This document shows, piece by piece, positions 45,620-55,269 of a stretch of DNA of 64,000 nt. Both the position numbers and the translations under genes were made by a program. The notes below the pieces were generated by a model. It had not been told where the DNA came from. It ran no database searches and was given only the letters and a program-made list of their open reading frames with translations. The DNA comes from Micromonospora sp. NBC_01699 (GTDB taxonomy: Bacteria; Actinomycetota; Actinomycetes; Mycobacteriales; Micromonosporaceae), in assembly GCF_036250065.1 (NCBI RefSeq), contig NZ_CP109199.1, forward strand, positions 2,170,001 to 2,234,000. The letters run 5' to 3'. Position 1 is the first letter of the stretch. Every line of letters starts with the position of its first letter.

Positions 45620-46960
45620 TTGTACGGAAAGATCGGGGTCGTCGGACTCGGCTATGTCGGCCTGACCCTGGCCGCCGCGCTCGCGCGCAAGGGCTACGAG
45701 GTGCACGGCGTGGACACCTCCCCGGCCGTCCGGGAGGCGCTGCGCGCGGGGCGGGTCCACCTGTTCGAGCCCGGCATCGAGGAGGTGTTCGCCGAAACCG
45801 TGGGCAGGAATGTCTTCGTACCCACCGAACTGCCGGCCGACGTGGACGTGGCGGTCATCTCGGTCTCCACACCGGTGGACGACCGCACCCGGCAACCCGA
45901 CCTGACCAACCTCGCCGCCGCCGCCGAACAGGTCGCCGATTGGTGCGGACCGGACACACTGGTGGTGGTCCGCAGCACCGTACCGGTCGGCACCAGCCGC
46001 CGGGTGGTGCTGCCCGCGCTGCTCGCCGCCTGGGGCCGGGCCAGGCTGGTGATGGCCCCCGAACGGACCATCCAGGGCCAGGCGCTGCGCGAACTGGTCG
46101 AGCTGCCGCAGGTCGTCGGCGGGCTGGACGACGAGAGCCGGCAGGCCGGCATCGACTTCTTCGGCGGGCTCGCCAACCGGGTCGTACCGGTGTCCAGCCT
46201 GGAGGCGGCCGAACTGGTCAAGCTCTCCAACAACTGCCACACCGACCTGATCTACTCGTTCGGCAACGAGCTGGCGCTGATCGCCGAACGGCACGGGCTC
46301 GACCCGCTGGAGGTGATCGGGGCGGCCAACCTGGACTATCCCCGGCCGGACCTGAGCAAGCCCGGGTACGTCGGCGGTGGCTGCCTCTCCAAGGACCCGT
46401 ACATCATGATCAACAGTGCCGGGGGCGAACCCGGACCGTTCCTGGTCGGCGCGGCCCGGCGACTCAACGAGTACCTGCCGGTGCACGTCGCCAACCGGGT
46501 GGTCGACCTGCTCCGCCAGGTACGCGGCGGCACCGTCGGCGCCCGGCTGGCCGTACTCGGGTGGGCCTACAAGGGCTGGCCGCCCACCGACGACATGCGC
46601 GGCACCCCGATCGCCACCATGATGCCGGTGTTCCGGTCGGCCGGCATGACCGTCGTCGGCCACGACCCGATGGTCCCGGACGAGGTGATCCACCGCCACG
46701 GCGGCGAGCCGACCAGCATCGACAAGGCGTTCAGTGACGCCGACGCGGTCCTGGTCATCAACGACCACCCGGACTACCGGGCGATCCGGATCGAAACCCT
46801 GCTCGGCGGGGGCGGCCCGCGACCCGCGCTGGTCTACGACTCCTGGCGGATCCTGGACGAGGCGGCCATCACCGCCGCCGGCATCCGCTACGCCGGCATC
46901 GGCTACCTGCCCTACCCGCGTACGCCGGCACCCGTGCCCGCTCCGGCGAGAGGTGCCTGA
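45620..46960 (+). CDS. UDP-glucose/GDP-mannose dehydrogenase family protein
   Basis: A 446-residue dehydrogenase read from TTG 45620, with a strong AAGGAGG seven bases upstream. The N-terminal NAD-binding motif is IGVVGLGYVGLTLAAALA, the middle domain has ELVKLSNNCHTDLIYSFGNE, and the catalytic Cys255 is in GGGCLSKDPY. Such enzymes oxidise the C6 alcohol of a nucleotide sugar to the uronic acid. The product could feed the decarboxylase-like epimerase that starts on its last base. Confidence 0.9.
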   Translation: MYGKIGVVGLGYVGLTLAAALARKGYEVHGVDTSPAVREALRAGRVHLFEPGIEEVFAETVGRNVFVPTELPADVDVAVISVSTPVDDRTRQPDLTNLAAAAEQVADWCGPDTLVVVRSTVPVGTSRRVVLPALLAAWGRARLVMAPERTIQGQALRELVELPQVVGGLDDESRQAGIDFFGGLANRVVPVSSLEAAELVKLSNNCHTDLIYSFGNELALIAERHGLDPLEVIGAANLDYPRPDLSKPGYVGGGCLSKDPYIMINSAGGEPGPFLVGAARRLNEYLPVHVANRVVDLLRQVRGGTVGARLAVLGWAYKGWPPTDDMRGTPIATMMPVFRSAGMTVVGHDPMVPDEVIHRHGGEPTSIDKAFSDADAVLVINDHPDYRAIRIETLLGGGGPRPALVYDSWRILDEAAITAAGIRYAGIGYLPYPRTPAPVPAPARGA

Positions 46961-47976
46961 TGCGCGCGCTGATCCTCGGCGGGGCCGGCTTCGTCGGCCT
47001 GCACCTCGCCGACCGGCTGGTGGCCGACGGGCACACCGTCACCGTCGTGGACGACTTCTCCCGGGGCCGCGACGACGAGCGGATCGGCGCGCTGCGCGCG
47101 CATCCCGAAGTTGACATCCGCTCCGCCGACCTGACCAGCGCACGGGCCTGGGCCGAACTGCCGCCCGGCTACGACCAGATCTACCTGCTCGCGGCGGTGG
47201 TCGGCGTACGCAACGTCGAAGCCGACCCGGCCCGGGTGATCCGGGTCAACACGCTCACCGCCCTGCACCTGCTGGACTGGGTCGGCCCCGGTGGACGGAT
47301 CTTCTTCAGCTCCACCAGCGAGGTGTACGCCGGCGGCGTCGACGCCGGCATCGTGGCCGTACCCACGGCCGAGGACGTGCCGGTGATGGTGGCCGACGTG
47401 ACCTCGCCCCGGTTCGCGTACGCGATCAGCAAACTGCTCGGCGAGGCGGCCTTCGTCCACGGGGCGGCGGCAAAGGGCTGCACCGCCGTCGTCGGCCGGT
47501 TCCACAACGTCTACGGCCCGAGGATGGGCGCCGACCACGTCATCCCCGAGATGGCCCTGCGGGCGCTGCGCGGCGAGAACCCGTTCCGGGTCTGGGGCGC
47601 CGACCAGTACCGGGCGTTCTGCCACGTCGACGACGCCGTCGAGGCGATGCTGCGGCTGATGGCCTGCCCCGAGGCGGCCGGCGAGATCGTGCACATCGGC
47701 GACGACACCGCCGAGACCAACATCGCCGACCTGGCCCACCTGGTGCTGGACCTGGCCGGCGCCAGCCCCACCATCCAGCGCCTGCCGGCCCCACCCGGTT
47801 CCGTCCCCCGACGTTGCCCCGACCTGGGCAAACTGCGCCGGCTGACCGGCTTCGAACCGACCGTGCCACTGGCCGACGGCGTCCGCCGCACCTTCGAGTG
47901 GTACCGCGACCGGCTCGACCGCACCGGCGGCGCCACTCCTCGGCAGCCGGGCCCGCTGGTCAGCCCGGCCCACTGA
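46960..47976 (+). CDS. NAD-dependent epimerase, UDP-glucuronate decarboxylase-like
   Basis: A 338-residue extended SDR. It has ALILGGAGFVGLHLADRL, the active-site Tyr/Lys in RFAYAISKLLGEAA and FHNVYGPRMGADHVIPEM. The SSTSEVYAGG segment and PRMG motif are typical of UDP-xylose synthases and related epimerases. It overlaps the dehydrogenase stop (TGATG), which supports successive oxidation and decarboxylation or epimerisation of one sugar. Confidence 0.85.
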   Translation: MRALILGGAGFVGLHLADRLVADGHTVTVVDDFSRGRDDERIGALRAHPEVDIRSADLTSARAWAELPPGYDQIYLLAAVVGVRNVEADPARVIRVNTLTALHLLDWVGPGGRIFFSSTSEVYAGGVDAGIVAVPTAEDVPVMVADVTSPRFAYAISKLLGEAAFVHGAAAKGCTAVVGRFHNVYGPRMGADHVIPEMALRALRGENPFRVWGADQYRAFCHVDDAVEAMLRLMACPEAAGEIVHIGDDTAETNIADLAHLVLDLAGASPTIQRLPAPPGSVPRRCPDLGKLRRLTGFEPTVPLADGVRRTFEWYRDRLDRTGGATPRQPGPLVSPAH

Positions 47977-47996
47977 GCCCGATCGGAGCACCAACC

Positions 47997-48839
47997 ATGC
48001 CGAGCAGCCTCCGCAAGCGGCTCTTCGACACCCTGGACGAGCGGGTCGACCGGCGGGTCGTCGCCGGGCTCGGCTCGCTGTTCCTGTCCGCCCGCTCCCA
48101 GTCCCGCTGCCGGGTCCGGTACACCGAGGGCCACTGGGTGCACCGCTACCCGACCGGCGTCGTGGTCAACACCACCCTCGGCGGGCTCACCGCCCGCGCC
48201 CAGGACCAGGCCACCCGGGACCTCTTCCTCTTTGACTACCAACCACAGCCGGGCGACACCATCTTCGACGTCGGGGCCGGTGTCGGCAGCGAGGTCCGGC
48301 TGCTGTCCCGGCTGGTCGGACTCGCCGGGCGGGTGGTCAGCATCGAGGCGCACCCCCGGACGTTCGCCTGCCTGCGCCGTACGGTCGAGCTGAACGGCCT
48401 GTCCAACGTGACCGCGCTGGAGTGCGCCGTGGTCGGCGACCCCGGTCCGGTGTACCTCGGGGACGACCGGGTCGACCACATCCGCAACGGACTCACCGGC
48501 GCGGCCACCGGCGGGGTCGAGGTCGTCGGCCGTACGCTCGGCGAGATCGTACGCAAGCTCGGGGTGGACCGGATCGACCTGCTCAAGATGAACATCGAGG
48601 GTGCCGAACTGCCGGTGCTGGAGAAGTCGCTCGACGAGCTCGCGATGGTGGAGAACCTGGTCGTCTCCTGCCACGACTTCCTCTCCGAACCCCCGTACGC
48701 CGACGGCACCGACCGGGCCTGGCAACGTACCTTCGGCCCGGTCACCGCCCTGTTGCAGGACGCCGGTTACACCATCCGGACCCGCCCGCAGGACCCCCGA
48801 CCCTGGGTCCGCCACTACGTCTACGCCTCCCGGCCCTGA
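47997..48839 (+). CDS. FkbM-family methyltransferase
   Basis: A 280-residue SAM-dependent methyltransferase. Motif I is TIFDVGAGVGSEVRLLS, with VVSIEAHPRTFACLRRTVEL and the FkbM-typical IDLLKMNIEGAELPVL. FkbM enzymes put methyl groups on sugar hydroxyls, so a methylated sugar in the glycan is likely. It lies at the end of the plus-strand group and overlaps the convergent gene at 48821 by 19 bases. Confidence 0.9.
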   Translation: MPSSLRKRLFDTLDERVDRRVVAGLGSLFLSARSQSRCRVRYTEGHWVHRYPTGVVVNTTLGGLTARAQDQATRDLFLFDYQPQPGDTIFDVGAGVGSEVRLLSRLVGLAGRVVSIEAHPRTFACLRRTVELNGLSNVTALECAVVGDPGPVYLGDDRVDHIRNGLTGAATGGVEVVGRTLGEIVRKLGVDRIDLLKMNIEGAELPVLEKSLDELAMVENLVVSCHDFLSEPPYADGTDRAWQRTFGPVTALLQDAGYTIRTRPQDPRPWVRHYVYASRP

Positions 48840-50017
48840 CCCAGCCGGCGGGGCGCGCCCAGGACCGCGCCGAGGGCGTCGAGGTCCAGGACGGCGTTCG
48901 CGGCGCGTTCGAGCATCCCGAAATTGCTCGGGTCGGGCGGGAACCTCGGCTGGACCAGGCTGCGGCCGGTGGCGAGCAGCCGACCGAAGTAGGGCCAGAG
49001 CGTCTGCTGCCGGTAGGCCAACCAGGCGTCGTCGAAATCCGGCGCCGCCACCCCGGTCGCGGTCAACCGGCCCAGGTAGGAGCCGAGCAGGTCACGCTCC
49101 CAGGCCCGGCGGTCCTCGACGGTCAGCCCGGTCACGATCGCGTACGCGACGTCGTACGCCCAACTGCCGCGCATGACCAGCTGCCAGTCGGTGATTCCCA
49201 TCCGCCCGGCACCGGTCCGGTACACGTTGCCGATGTGCGGTTCGCCGTGCAGCAGTGTCAGCGGTCCCTCGGCGGTCAGCTCCAGCGACCGCCACAGGGC
49301 CGAGTAGAGATCGTCGTAGCGCGGCACGACGGCGTCCGGGATGACCATCCGGGCCCGTCGGGCGCCGACCCGTCCCCGCCGTCGCAGCCGGGCGAACCGG
49401 GCGAGGTTGGCGACGAACGCGTCCGGGGTCCGGTGCGCGAACGGGGGCCGGGCCAACGCCGGATCGTCCCAGTACCGTCCGTGCCAGCCGGCCATGCCGG
49501 TGAGCAGGTCCGCCATCTCGGCCCGGGAGACCGGCGTCTGGGCCGTACGGAAGATCGCCCCCCTGGTGGCGGCGACGTCCTCCAGCAGCACCATCGAGCG
49601 CCCCGACGCCGGGTCGACCGCCCCGTGGTAGCCGTACGGTGTCTCGATCTCCAGGTGCGGGCGCAGGTGCCGGTAGAAGTCCGGTTCCCCGGTGAGCACG
49701 TCGGCCGTGCCCAGCAGTAGCCGCTGGGTCCAGCGCGCGGTGGTCTTGGCGAACAGCGCGGTGGGCAGGGCGGCGTCCCGGCCGTCGTCGTTGTAGTCGA
49801 CCCGTACCCGCCAGCGGGTGGTGGTGCCGCTGCTCACCTCGGCCACCTCGTACGCCTCGACCGCCGCACCCGGGCAACCGGCGCAGAGTACGGCGGTCAG
49901 CCACTCGCGGGTGACCTCGTTCGTCCGTACGGGTATGTCGGTCGGGCCGGTGGCGCGGCGGCGGGCGAGACGCTCCCGGAGCACGTGCCCGCCGTACCGC
50001 GCCATTCTCGCGACCAT
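48821..50017 (-). CDS. Aminoglycoside-phosphotransferase/ecdysteroid-kinase-like protein
   Basis: A 398-residue protein from ATG 50017, chosen for GGAG six bases upstream. It has the phosphotransferase catalytic loop LLHGEPHIGNVY and the metal-binding Asp in GITDWQLVMRGS, with a nucleotide-binding-like VLLEDVAAT. This fits the APH/EcKinase fold. The usual substrate classes are small hydroxylated compounds. In this setting it may phosphorylate a sugar or a carrier; its link with the glycan pathway is unproven. Confidence 0.75.
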   Translation of the reverse strand: MVARMARYGGHVLRERLARRRATGPTDIPVRTNEVTREWLTAVLCAGCPGAAVEAYEVAEVSSGTTTRWRVRVDYNDDGRDAALPTALFAKTTARWTQRLLLGTADVLTGEPDFYRHLRPHLEIETPYGYHGAVDPASGRSMVLLEDVAATRGAIFRTAQTPVSRAEMADLLTGMAGWHGRYWDDPALARPPFAHRTPDAFVANLARFARLRRRGRVGARRARMVIPDAVVPRYDDLYSALWRSLELTAEGPLTLLHGEPHIGNVYRTGAGRMGITDWQLVMRGSWAYDVAYAIVTGLTVEDRRAWERDLLGSYLGRLTATGVAAPDFDDAWLAYRQQTLWPYFGRLLATGRSLVQPRFPPDPSNFGMLERAANAVLDLDALGAVLGAPRRLGQGREA

Positions 50018-50240
50018 CGTGGACTCCGGGTCAGTGGTGGTACGCGCACCCGTGTTCAACCACCGTTCTCCTCGCCTACGGCCCCCGACCCCTCAATTGA
50101 CCGTGTTCTATGCGAAGTATGCCGGATCGGGTGTCCGGCAGAAAGGTGTCGAATGAGGACCGAAAGCGATCCGTGACCCGACCGGCTCGACGTCGGCGGG
50201 CAGACGGCGGGACGTCAACCGTGACGGAAAATGATCGGCC

Positions 50241-51557
50241 CTACGTGGATCGTCCGATCCGGATCGGTGGTGAGACCGTCTCGCGTGGACGGGGTGCGAC
50301 GTTGCGGCCGAGCCGGCGGCGCAGCAGCCGCCAGGAGGCCACCGACAACCCGGCGTACGTGAGGATGCAGGCGACGGCCGCGCCGTACCCGCCCCAGAGC
50401 GGGATCGCCAGCGCGAACAGGATCAGTGCGGCCACACTGCCGCCGGCACCGAGCAGCCCTGCGGTGGTCATCCAGCCGCCACCGAGCAGCGCCCGGCTGG
50501 CCACCGCGAACGGCGCGAAGGCGATCTCGGCGACCAGCAGCACCAGCAGCAGCGGGCGCGCGTCGGCGAACGCGTCACCGAACACCGGTACGACCAGGAA
50601 CCAGCCGCCGACCGCCACCACCAGGCCCATCAGTGCCGACGAGATCAGGGCGCTGCGCCGGGCTCGGGCCACCTGGGACAGTCCGCCACCGAGTGACACC
50701 TCCCGGTTGACGATCTGACCCAGGGCGGCGGGCACCAGCCTGGGCCCCTCGCTCAGGGTGGCGGCGACGGAGTAGATGCCGACCGTGGCCGCGCCGGCCA
50801 CCGCGCCGAGCACGTACCGGTCGGCGCGCAGGGCCAGGGCGAGTCCCATGGTCAGGCCGAGCGCCCGGCAGCCGTGCCGGAGCAGGTCGACCAGTTCCCG
50901 TCGGTCGGGGGAGCGCAGTCGGAACAGTCCGACCACCCGCAGTTGGTAACCCTGGACCACGGTGACCGCCACCATGCCGAGCCCCTGGGCCAGCAGCAGG
51001 GCCCACGCGGTCCGGTCGAGCAGGGCGCCGACCAGCACGCCGACCAGGCCACCGGCGGCAATGGCGGCCGCCCAGCCGCTGCCGGCGTGGAACCGGCCGG
51101 CGGCGTACCAGACGTCGGGGAACTGAGTCAGGGCCACGTAGCCGACCGTGATCACCAGTACCGCCAGCAGGAACGGTGGATCGGCGAGGCCGGGGTCGAT
51201 CAGCGGTGCGGACAGCACCGTCAGCGCCACGGCCAGCCCGCTCCCGGCCACCGCCGACACCACCGACCACCAGGTGTACGAGGCGAGCAGGTGCCGACCG
51301 GCCGGCGTGCCGGTGACGGTGGGCAGGCGGGAGCGCAGGGCCGAGCCGGTGCCCAGCCCGGAGAGCAGGCCGGCGATGCTGGCGGTGGTGATGCCCAGCA
51401 CCATCAGCCCGCGCTGGTGCGGCCCGAGCAACTTGCTGGCCAGTACGGCACTGAGCGCGTAGCTGGCCGACTGGGCCAGGCTGGAACCGGTCAGGAAGGC
51501 CAGCGGGGATTGCCGGCGGTGAGCCGCGACCCGCCTGCCCGTTCCCGCGTTCTCCAT
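50241..51557 (-). CDS. Polysaccharide flippase (Wzx-like)
   Basis: A 438-residue membrane protein with about twelve to fourteen hydrophobic segments, Arg-rich at the C-terminal end. The features fit oligosaccharide flippases that move lipid-linked repeat units across the membrane (LASKLLGPHQRGLMVLGITT; LALRADRYVLGAVAGAATVG). It would supply the Wzy-like polymerase at 59660. It is divergent from the aminotransferase at 51749 across an AT-richer gap. Confidence 0.85.
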   Translation of the reverse strand: MENAGTGRRVAAHRRQSPLAFLTGSSLAQSASYALSAVLASKLLGPHQRGLMVLGITTASIAGLLSGLGTGSALRSRLPTVTGTPAGRHLLASYTWWSVVSAVAGSGLAVALTVLSAPLIDPGLADPPFLLAVLVITVGYVALTQFPDVWYAAGRFHAGSGWAAAIAAGGLVGVLVGALLDRTAWALLLAQGLGMVAVTVVQGYQLRVVGLFRLRSPDRRELVDLLRHGCRALGLTMGLALALRADRYVLGAVAGAATVGIYSVAATLSEGPRLVPAALGQIVNREVSLGGGLSQVARARRSALISSALMGLVVAVGGWFLVVPVFGDAFADARPLLLVLLVAEIAFAPFAVASRALLGGGWMTTAGLLGAGGSVAALILFALAIPLWGGYGAAVACILTYAGLSVASWRLLRRRLGRNVAPRPRETVSPPIRIGRST

Positions 51558-51748
51558 GCTGTACCGCCTTGTCCGGGCAGGTCAGTGAATTCGACCAGAA
51601 TAGCCAAAACGCACCCTTGTACGGGCCTCGAACTGATACAAACCCTTTGAATACTTTGGGAGCGTTTGGGGTCGGAGGCCGTGTCTGTGAAGCTTCGTCC
51701 TGGCAACTCCGGGCGGCGTCGCGCCGTCCCCGACCGGGCGCCAGCACG
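51558..51748. promoter_or_regulatory. Divergent promoter region of the second polysaccharide operon
   Basis: A 190-base gap between divergent genes is AT-rich at about 51575-51660 (for example GATACAAACC and TTTGAATACTTT). It likely carries promoters for the flippase and for the long operon beginning at 51749. No single box pair is certain. Confidence 0.45.
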
Positions 51749-52945
51749 ATGACCGGCCGGGTGTACCTCTCCCCGCCCGACGTCGGAGCGCTGGAGGAGT
51801 CGTACCTGGTCCGGGCGTTGCGCTCGGGCTGGGTGGCGCCGGTCGGCCCGGAGGTGGACGCGTTCGAGCGCGAGGTCGCCGAACGGGTCGGAGCCGCCCA
51901 CGCGGTCGCGGTCAGCTCCGGCACCGCCGCACTGCACCTCGCCCTGCTGTCCCTCGGCGCCGGTCCGGGTCGGGTGGTGGTGGTACCCACGCTGACCTTC
52001 GTGGCCACCGCCAACGCGGTGGTCTACACCGGTGCCGAACCGGTCTTCGTGGACTGCGAACCGGCCACCGGCAACATCGACGTCAACCTGCTCGCCGAGC
52101 TGCTGCACCGGCTGCGCGTCGCCGGTCGGCAGGTCGCCGCGGTGGTGCCGGTGGACATGTTCGGCGCCTGCGCCGACTACGACGAACTGCTGCCGGTCTG
52201 CGCCGCCGCCCGGGTGCCGGTGCTGGTCGACGCGGCCGAGTCGCTCGGCGCGACGTACCGGGGTCGACCGGCCGGGTCGTTCGGCCGGATCACCGCGTTC
52301 TCGTTCAACGGAAACAAGATCATTACCACCTCGGGCGGCGGCATGCTCGTCTCCGACGACGCCGGGCTGATCGCCCGCAGCCGCCACCTCGCCACCCAGG
52401 CCCGGCAACCCATGCCGCACTACGAACACCACGACATCGGCTACAACTACCGGCTCAGCAACCTGCTCGCCGCCCTCGGCCGGGCCCAGCTCAGCCGGCT
52501 GGACGAGATGCTCGCCCGACGCCGTGAACTGCGCGAACGGTACGCCAAACTGTTCGCCGCCGTGCCCGGCGTACGGCTGCTCGGTGAGGGTGACGAGCAC
52601 GGGCCCGGCGGCGACGGCGGGCCGGTCGGGGTCCGGATCGCCGCCGACGGGGCCGGCGCGCGCGGCGCCAACTGCTGGCTCACCACCATCGTCGTGGACC
52701 CCGACCGGGCCGGCTGGCGGGCCGAGCAGCTCGGCGCCCACCTCGCCGGCCACGACATCGAAACCCGTCCGGTGTGGAAACCCATGCACCTGCAACCAGT
52801 CTTCGACCAGGCCCGCGCGGTACTCACCGGTGCCGCCCAGCGTTTGTTCGAGGACGGCCTCACCCTGCCCAGCGGTTCGGCGCTGGACGACACCCAGACC
52901 GGCAGGATCTTCCACGCCATCGAGCAGTTCCTGGTGCGGCGATGA
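51749..52945 (+). CDS. DegT/DnrJ/EryC1 sugar aminotransferase
   Basis: A 398-residue PLP enzyme. It shows YLSPPDVGALEESYLVRALR, SSGTAALHLALLSLGAGPG, the PLP-binding VDAAESLGATY and the Schiff-base Lys190 in SFNGNKIITTSGGG. It adds an amino group to a keto-sugar nucleotide, probably the product of the CapD-like dehydratase. It is the first gene of an eight-gene operon. The amino group is the likely target of the acyltransferases that follow. Confidence 0.9.
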   Translation: MTGRVYLSPPDVGALEESYLVRALRSGWVAPVGPEVDAFEREVAERVGAAHAVAVSSGTAALHLALLSLGAGPGRVVVVPTLTFVATANAVVYTGAEPVFVDCEPATGNIDVNLLAELLHRLRVAGRQVAAVVPVDMFGACADYDELLPVCAAARVPVLVDAAESLGATYRGRPAGSFGRITAFSFNGNKIITTSGGGMLVSDDAGLIARSRHLATQARQPMPHYEHHDIGYNYRLSNLLAALGRAQLSRLDEMLARRRELRERYAKLFAAVPGVRLLGEGDEHGPGGDGGPVGVRIAADGAGARGANCWLTTIVVDPDRAGWRAEQLGAHLAGHDIETRPVWKPMHLQPVFDQARAVLTGAAQRLFEDGLTLPSGSALDDTQTGRIFHAIEQFLVRR

Positions 52946-53997
52946 GCACCGACCTGGCGCCGGTCGACGGCGACACCACCGGGGCCATGTTCGAGGCGAA
53001 CTGCCCGGACGTCTACTTCACCGCCGGCTACGGCCGGGCCGCCGCCGGCACCGAGCCCGGCACCTGGCAACTCGTCCACCGGGCCGACCGGATCCTGCTG
53101 CCGTACGTGGTCCGCCGGCTCGACGACAGCACATCCGACGCGGTCAGCCCGTACGGCTACTCCGGGATCCACGTCGACCCCGGCTGCACCCCGGCCGAAC
53201 TGGAGCGGTTCTGGAACGGCGCCGTCGAGCACTGGCGGGACGCCGGACTGGTCACCCTGTTCCTCCGGTTCTCCCCGCTCGACCCGGCCTCGGTCGGCGC
53301 CGTACAGCAGTTGGGCGTGATCGAGCTGACCCGGCGCGCGGACACCGTCACCGTTGCGGTCAGCCGGGGCAGCACCGCCATCTGGGCCGGGATGGAGGGG
53401 CGCTCCCGTACCGCCATCCGCAAGGCCCGCAACGCCGGCCTCGCCGGCACCATCCGGTCCGCCGGTCACGACGACGTGGTCGCCGGCTCACCCTTCCGAC
53501 GACTGTACGAGCAGACCATGCTCCGGGTCGGCAGCGCTCCCGGATACCTGTTCGCCGAGGACTACTACCGTTCCCTGGTCGACGGCCTCGGCAAGGCCCT
53601 GCTGATCGCCGAGGTACGCGACCCGAGCGGCGCCGTGGTCGCCGCCGCCCTCGTCCTGCGCCACCGGGACCGGGCGCACTACCATCTCGCCGGCTCCGAC
53701 CCGAGGACCGTCCGCGACGGCGCCAACAACCTGCTGCTCTGGACCATCCTGGAGTGGGCCTCGGAGAGCGGCTGCACCCTGGTCCACCTCGGTGGCGGGG
53801 TCCGCGCCGACGACGGCCTGTTCCAGTTCAAGCGCGCTTTCGGAGGCCGACGGACCCCGTTCTGGACCGGGTCGGTGGTGCTGGACGAGCGGCACTACAC
53901 CGCCCTGCTCGACGAGCACGCCCGTACGCTCGGCCGGACCGCCGACGACCTGCGCTGCTCGGGTTACTTCCCGGGCTACCGGCTGGGTCGGGGCTGA
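52942..53997 (+). CDS. FemAB/GNAT-type acyltransferase
   Basis: A 351-residue protein overlapping the aminotransferase stop (ATGA). The central part, WAGMEGRSRTAIRKARNAGL, and the end segment GANNLLLWTILEWASESGCT with HLGGGVRADDGLFQFKRAFGG match the FemAB-like fold (the K-x-x-R-R-x-GG pattern) of aminoacyl-tRNA or acyl-CoA dependent N-acyltransferases. It may add an amino acid or acyl group to the amino sugar or to the glycan. Confidence 0.75.
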   Translation: MSTDLAPVDGDTTGAMFEANCPDVYFTAGYGRAAAGTEPGTWQLVHRADRILLPYVVRRLDDSTSDAVSPYGYSGIHVDPGCTPAELERFWNGAVEHWRDAGLVTLFLRFSPLDPASVGAVQQLGVIELTRRADTVTVAVSRGSTAIWAGMEGRSRTAIRKARNAGLAGTIRSAGHDDVVAGSPFRRLYEQTMLRVGSAPGYLFAEDYYRSLVDGLGKALLIAEVRDPSGAVVAAALVLRHRDRAHYHLAGSDPRTVRDGANNLLLWTILEWASESGCTLVHLGGGVRADDGLFQFKRAFGGRRTPFWTGSVVLDERHYTALLDEHARTLGRTADDLRCSGYFPGYRLGRG

Positions 53998-54000
53998 CCG

Positions 54001-55269
54001 ATGGCCGACGATCGCCGCGACCCCGGCCCCGCCCTGCTCGGACGGCCCTGGGAGGTCGGTTCCAGCTTCCCGCTGCACCTGCCGGCCGAGCCCGACTGGG
54101 CCGGTACGCCCGCCCACCCCGACCCGGCCCCCACGTACGGCGAACTGTTCGGCTCCGGCCGCCAGGCCCTGCGCGCCCTGGTCGAGTTCGGCCGGCGCGA
54201 GTACGGCTGGACCGCGCTGCACCTGCCCGCGTACTACTGCGATGACGTGGTCGACGCGGTGGTCGACGTACTGCCGGTCCGGCGCTATCCGGTCGGGCCG
54301 ACCGGTGGGACGCCGCCGGTGGCCGAGCCGACCGACGCGGTGGTGGCGGTGTCGTACTTCGGTGCGCCCCCGGTGGTGCCGGCGGCGTCCGGTGCGACGC
54401 TGGTGGTCGACGCCACCCACGATCCGCGTGCGCCCTGGCTCGCCTCGGTCCGCGCCGACTACGTCTTCGCCTCGCTGCGCAAGACGCTGCCGCTGCCCGA
54501 CGGCGGGGCCCTTTGGTCGGACACCGGCCGTCCGGTGCCCCCGGCGGGCCCACCGACCGCACGGCACCTGGGCCTGGTCGACCGGGTCCTGTCCGCGATG
54601 TACCTGAAGGCGGCGTACCTGGCCGGCGGGCCGGTGGACAAGGAGCAGTACCTGGCCCGGTACGCGGCCGGCGAGGATCTGTTCCGGGACAGCGGCGTCA
54701 GCGGCATCTCGGAGCTGTCCCGTCAGATGCTGCGGGTGCTGCCGGTCGACCGGCTGCGGCGCCGCCGGATCGAGAACGCGGCCCTGCTCGCCGCCGGCCT
54801 GTCCGGGCTGTCCGGGCTTCGGGCCCGCGCGCACACCCTCGGGGTGGTGCTGGAGTTCGATTCGCACCGGCGACGCGAGGCGGTCCGGCAGGCGCTGGTC
54901 GACCGCCGGGTCTATCCGGCGGTGCTCTGGCGGCTCGGCCTCGACCCGGCGCCGACGGACCGGCTGCCGGTCGAGTTGACCATGGACGAGCGGGTCGGCT
55001 TCTCCCGCCGGATGCTCTTCCTGCACACCGACTACCGCAGCACCGGCTCCGACCTGGCCCGGGTCGCCGAACTGGTACGCGAGATCCACCCGGCAACAGC
55101 CGCGAACGCCGTCCCGACCGGCGGCGGTGGCGTCCCGAAGGCCGTTCCCGCCGATGGTGGCGGTGCTGTCCCGAAGGCCGTTCCCGCCGATGGTGGCGGT
55201 GCCGTCCCGAAGGTCATCCCCACCGACGGTGGCGTCCCGAGCAGCAGCCGACGAGGAGAACCATGCTGA
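54001..55269 (+). CDS. DegT-like PLP enzyme with tandem-repeat tail
   Basis: A 422-residue protein. The first ~370 residues follow the fold of DegT aminotransferases; the PLP-lysine candidate is in VFASLRKTLPLPDGG, preceded by VVDATHDPRAPW. The classical aminotransferase motifs are weaker than in the gene at 51749, so the activity is uncertain. The C-terminal ~50 residues consist of a 12-residue repeat (VPKAVPADGGGA type), encoded by a 36-bp tandem repeat, and look disordered. It follows the FemAB-like gene after three bases. Confidence 0.75.
   Translation: MADDRRDPGPALLGRPWEVGSSFPLHLPAEPDWAGTPAHPDPAPTYGELFGSGRQALRALVEFGRREYGWTALHLPAYYCDDVVDAVVDVLPVRRYPVGPTGGTPPVAEPTDAVVAVSYFGAPPVVPAASGATLVVDATHDPRAPWLASVRADYVFASLRKTLPLPDGGALWSDTGRPVPPAGPPTARHLGLVDRVLSAMYLKAAYLAGGPVDKEQYLARYAAGEDLFRDSGVSGISELSRQMLRVLPVDRLRRRRIENAALLAAGLSGLSGLRARAHTLGVVLEFDSHRRREAVRQALVDRRVYPAVLWRLGLDPAPTDRLPVELTMDERVGFSRRMLFLHTDYRSTGSDLARVAELVREIHPATAANAVPTGGGGVPKAVPADGGGAVPKAVPADGGGAVPKVIPTDGGVPSSSRRGEPC
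55132..55233 (+). repeat. 36-bp in-frame tandem repeat
   Basis: Units start at 55132, 55168 and 55204 (the third is 30 bases long and diverged). Units 1 and 2 are identical except at the last base. Each codes for VPKAVPADGGGA. The length keeps the reading frame, so the number of units can change without breaking the gene. Confidence 0.85.
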
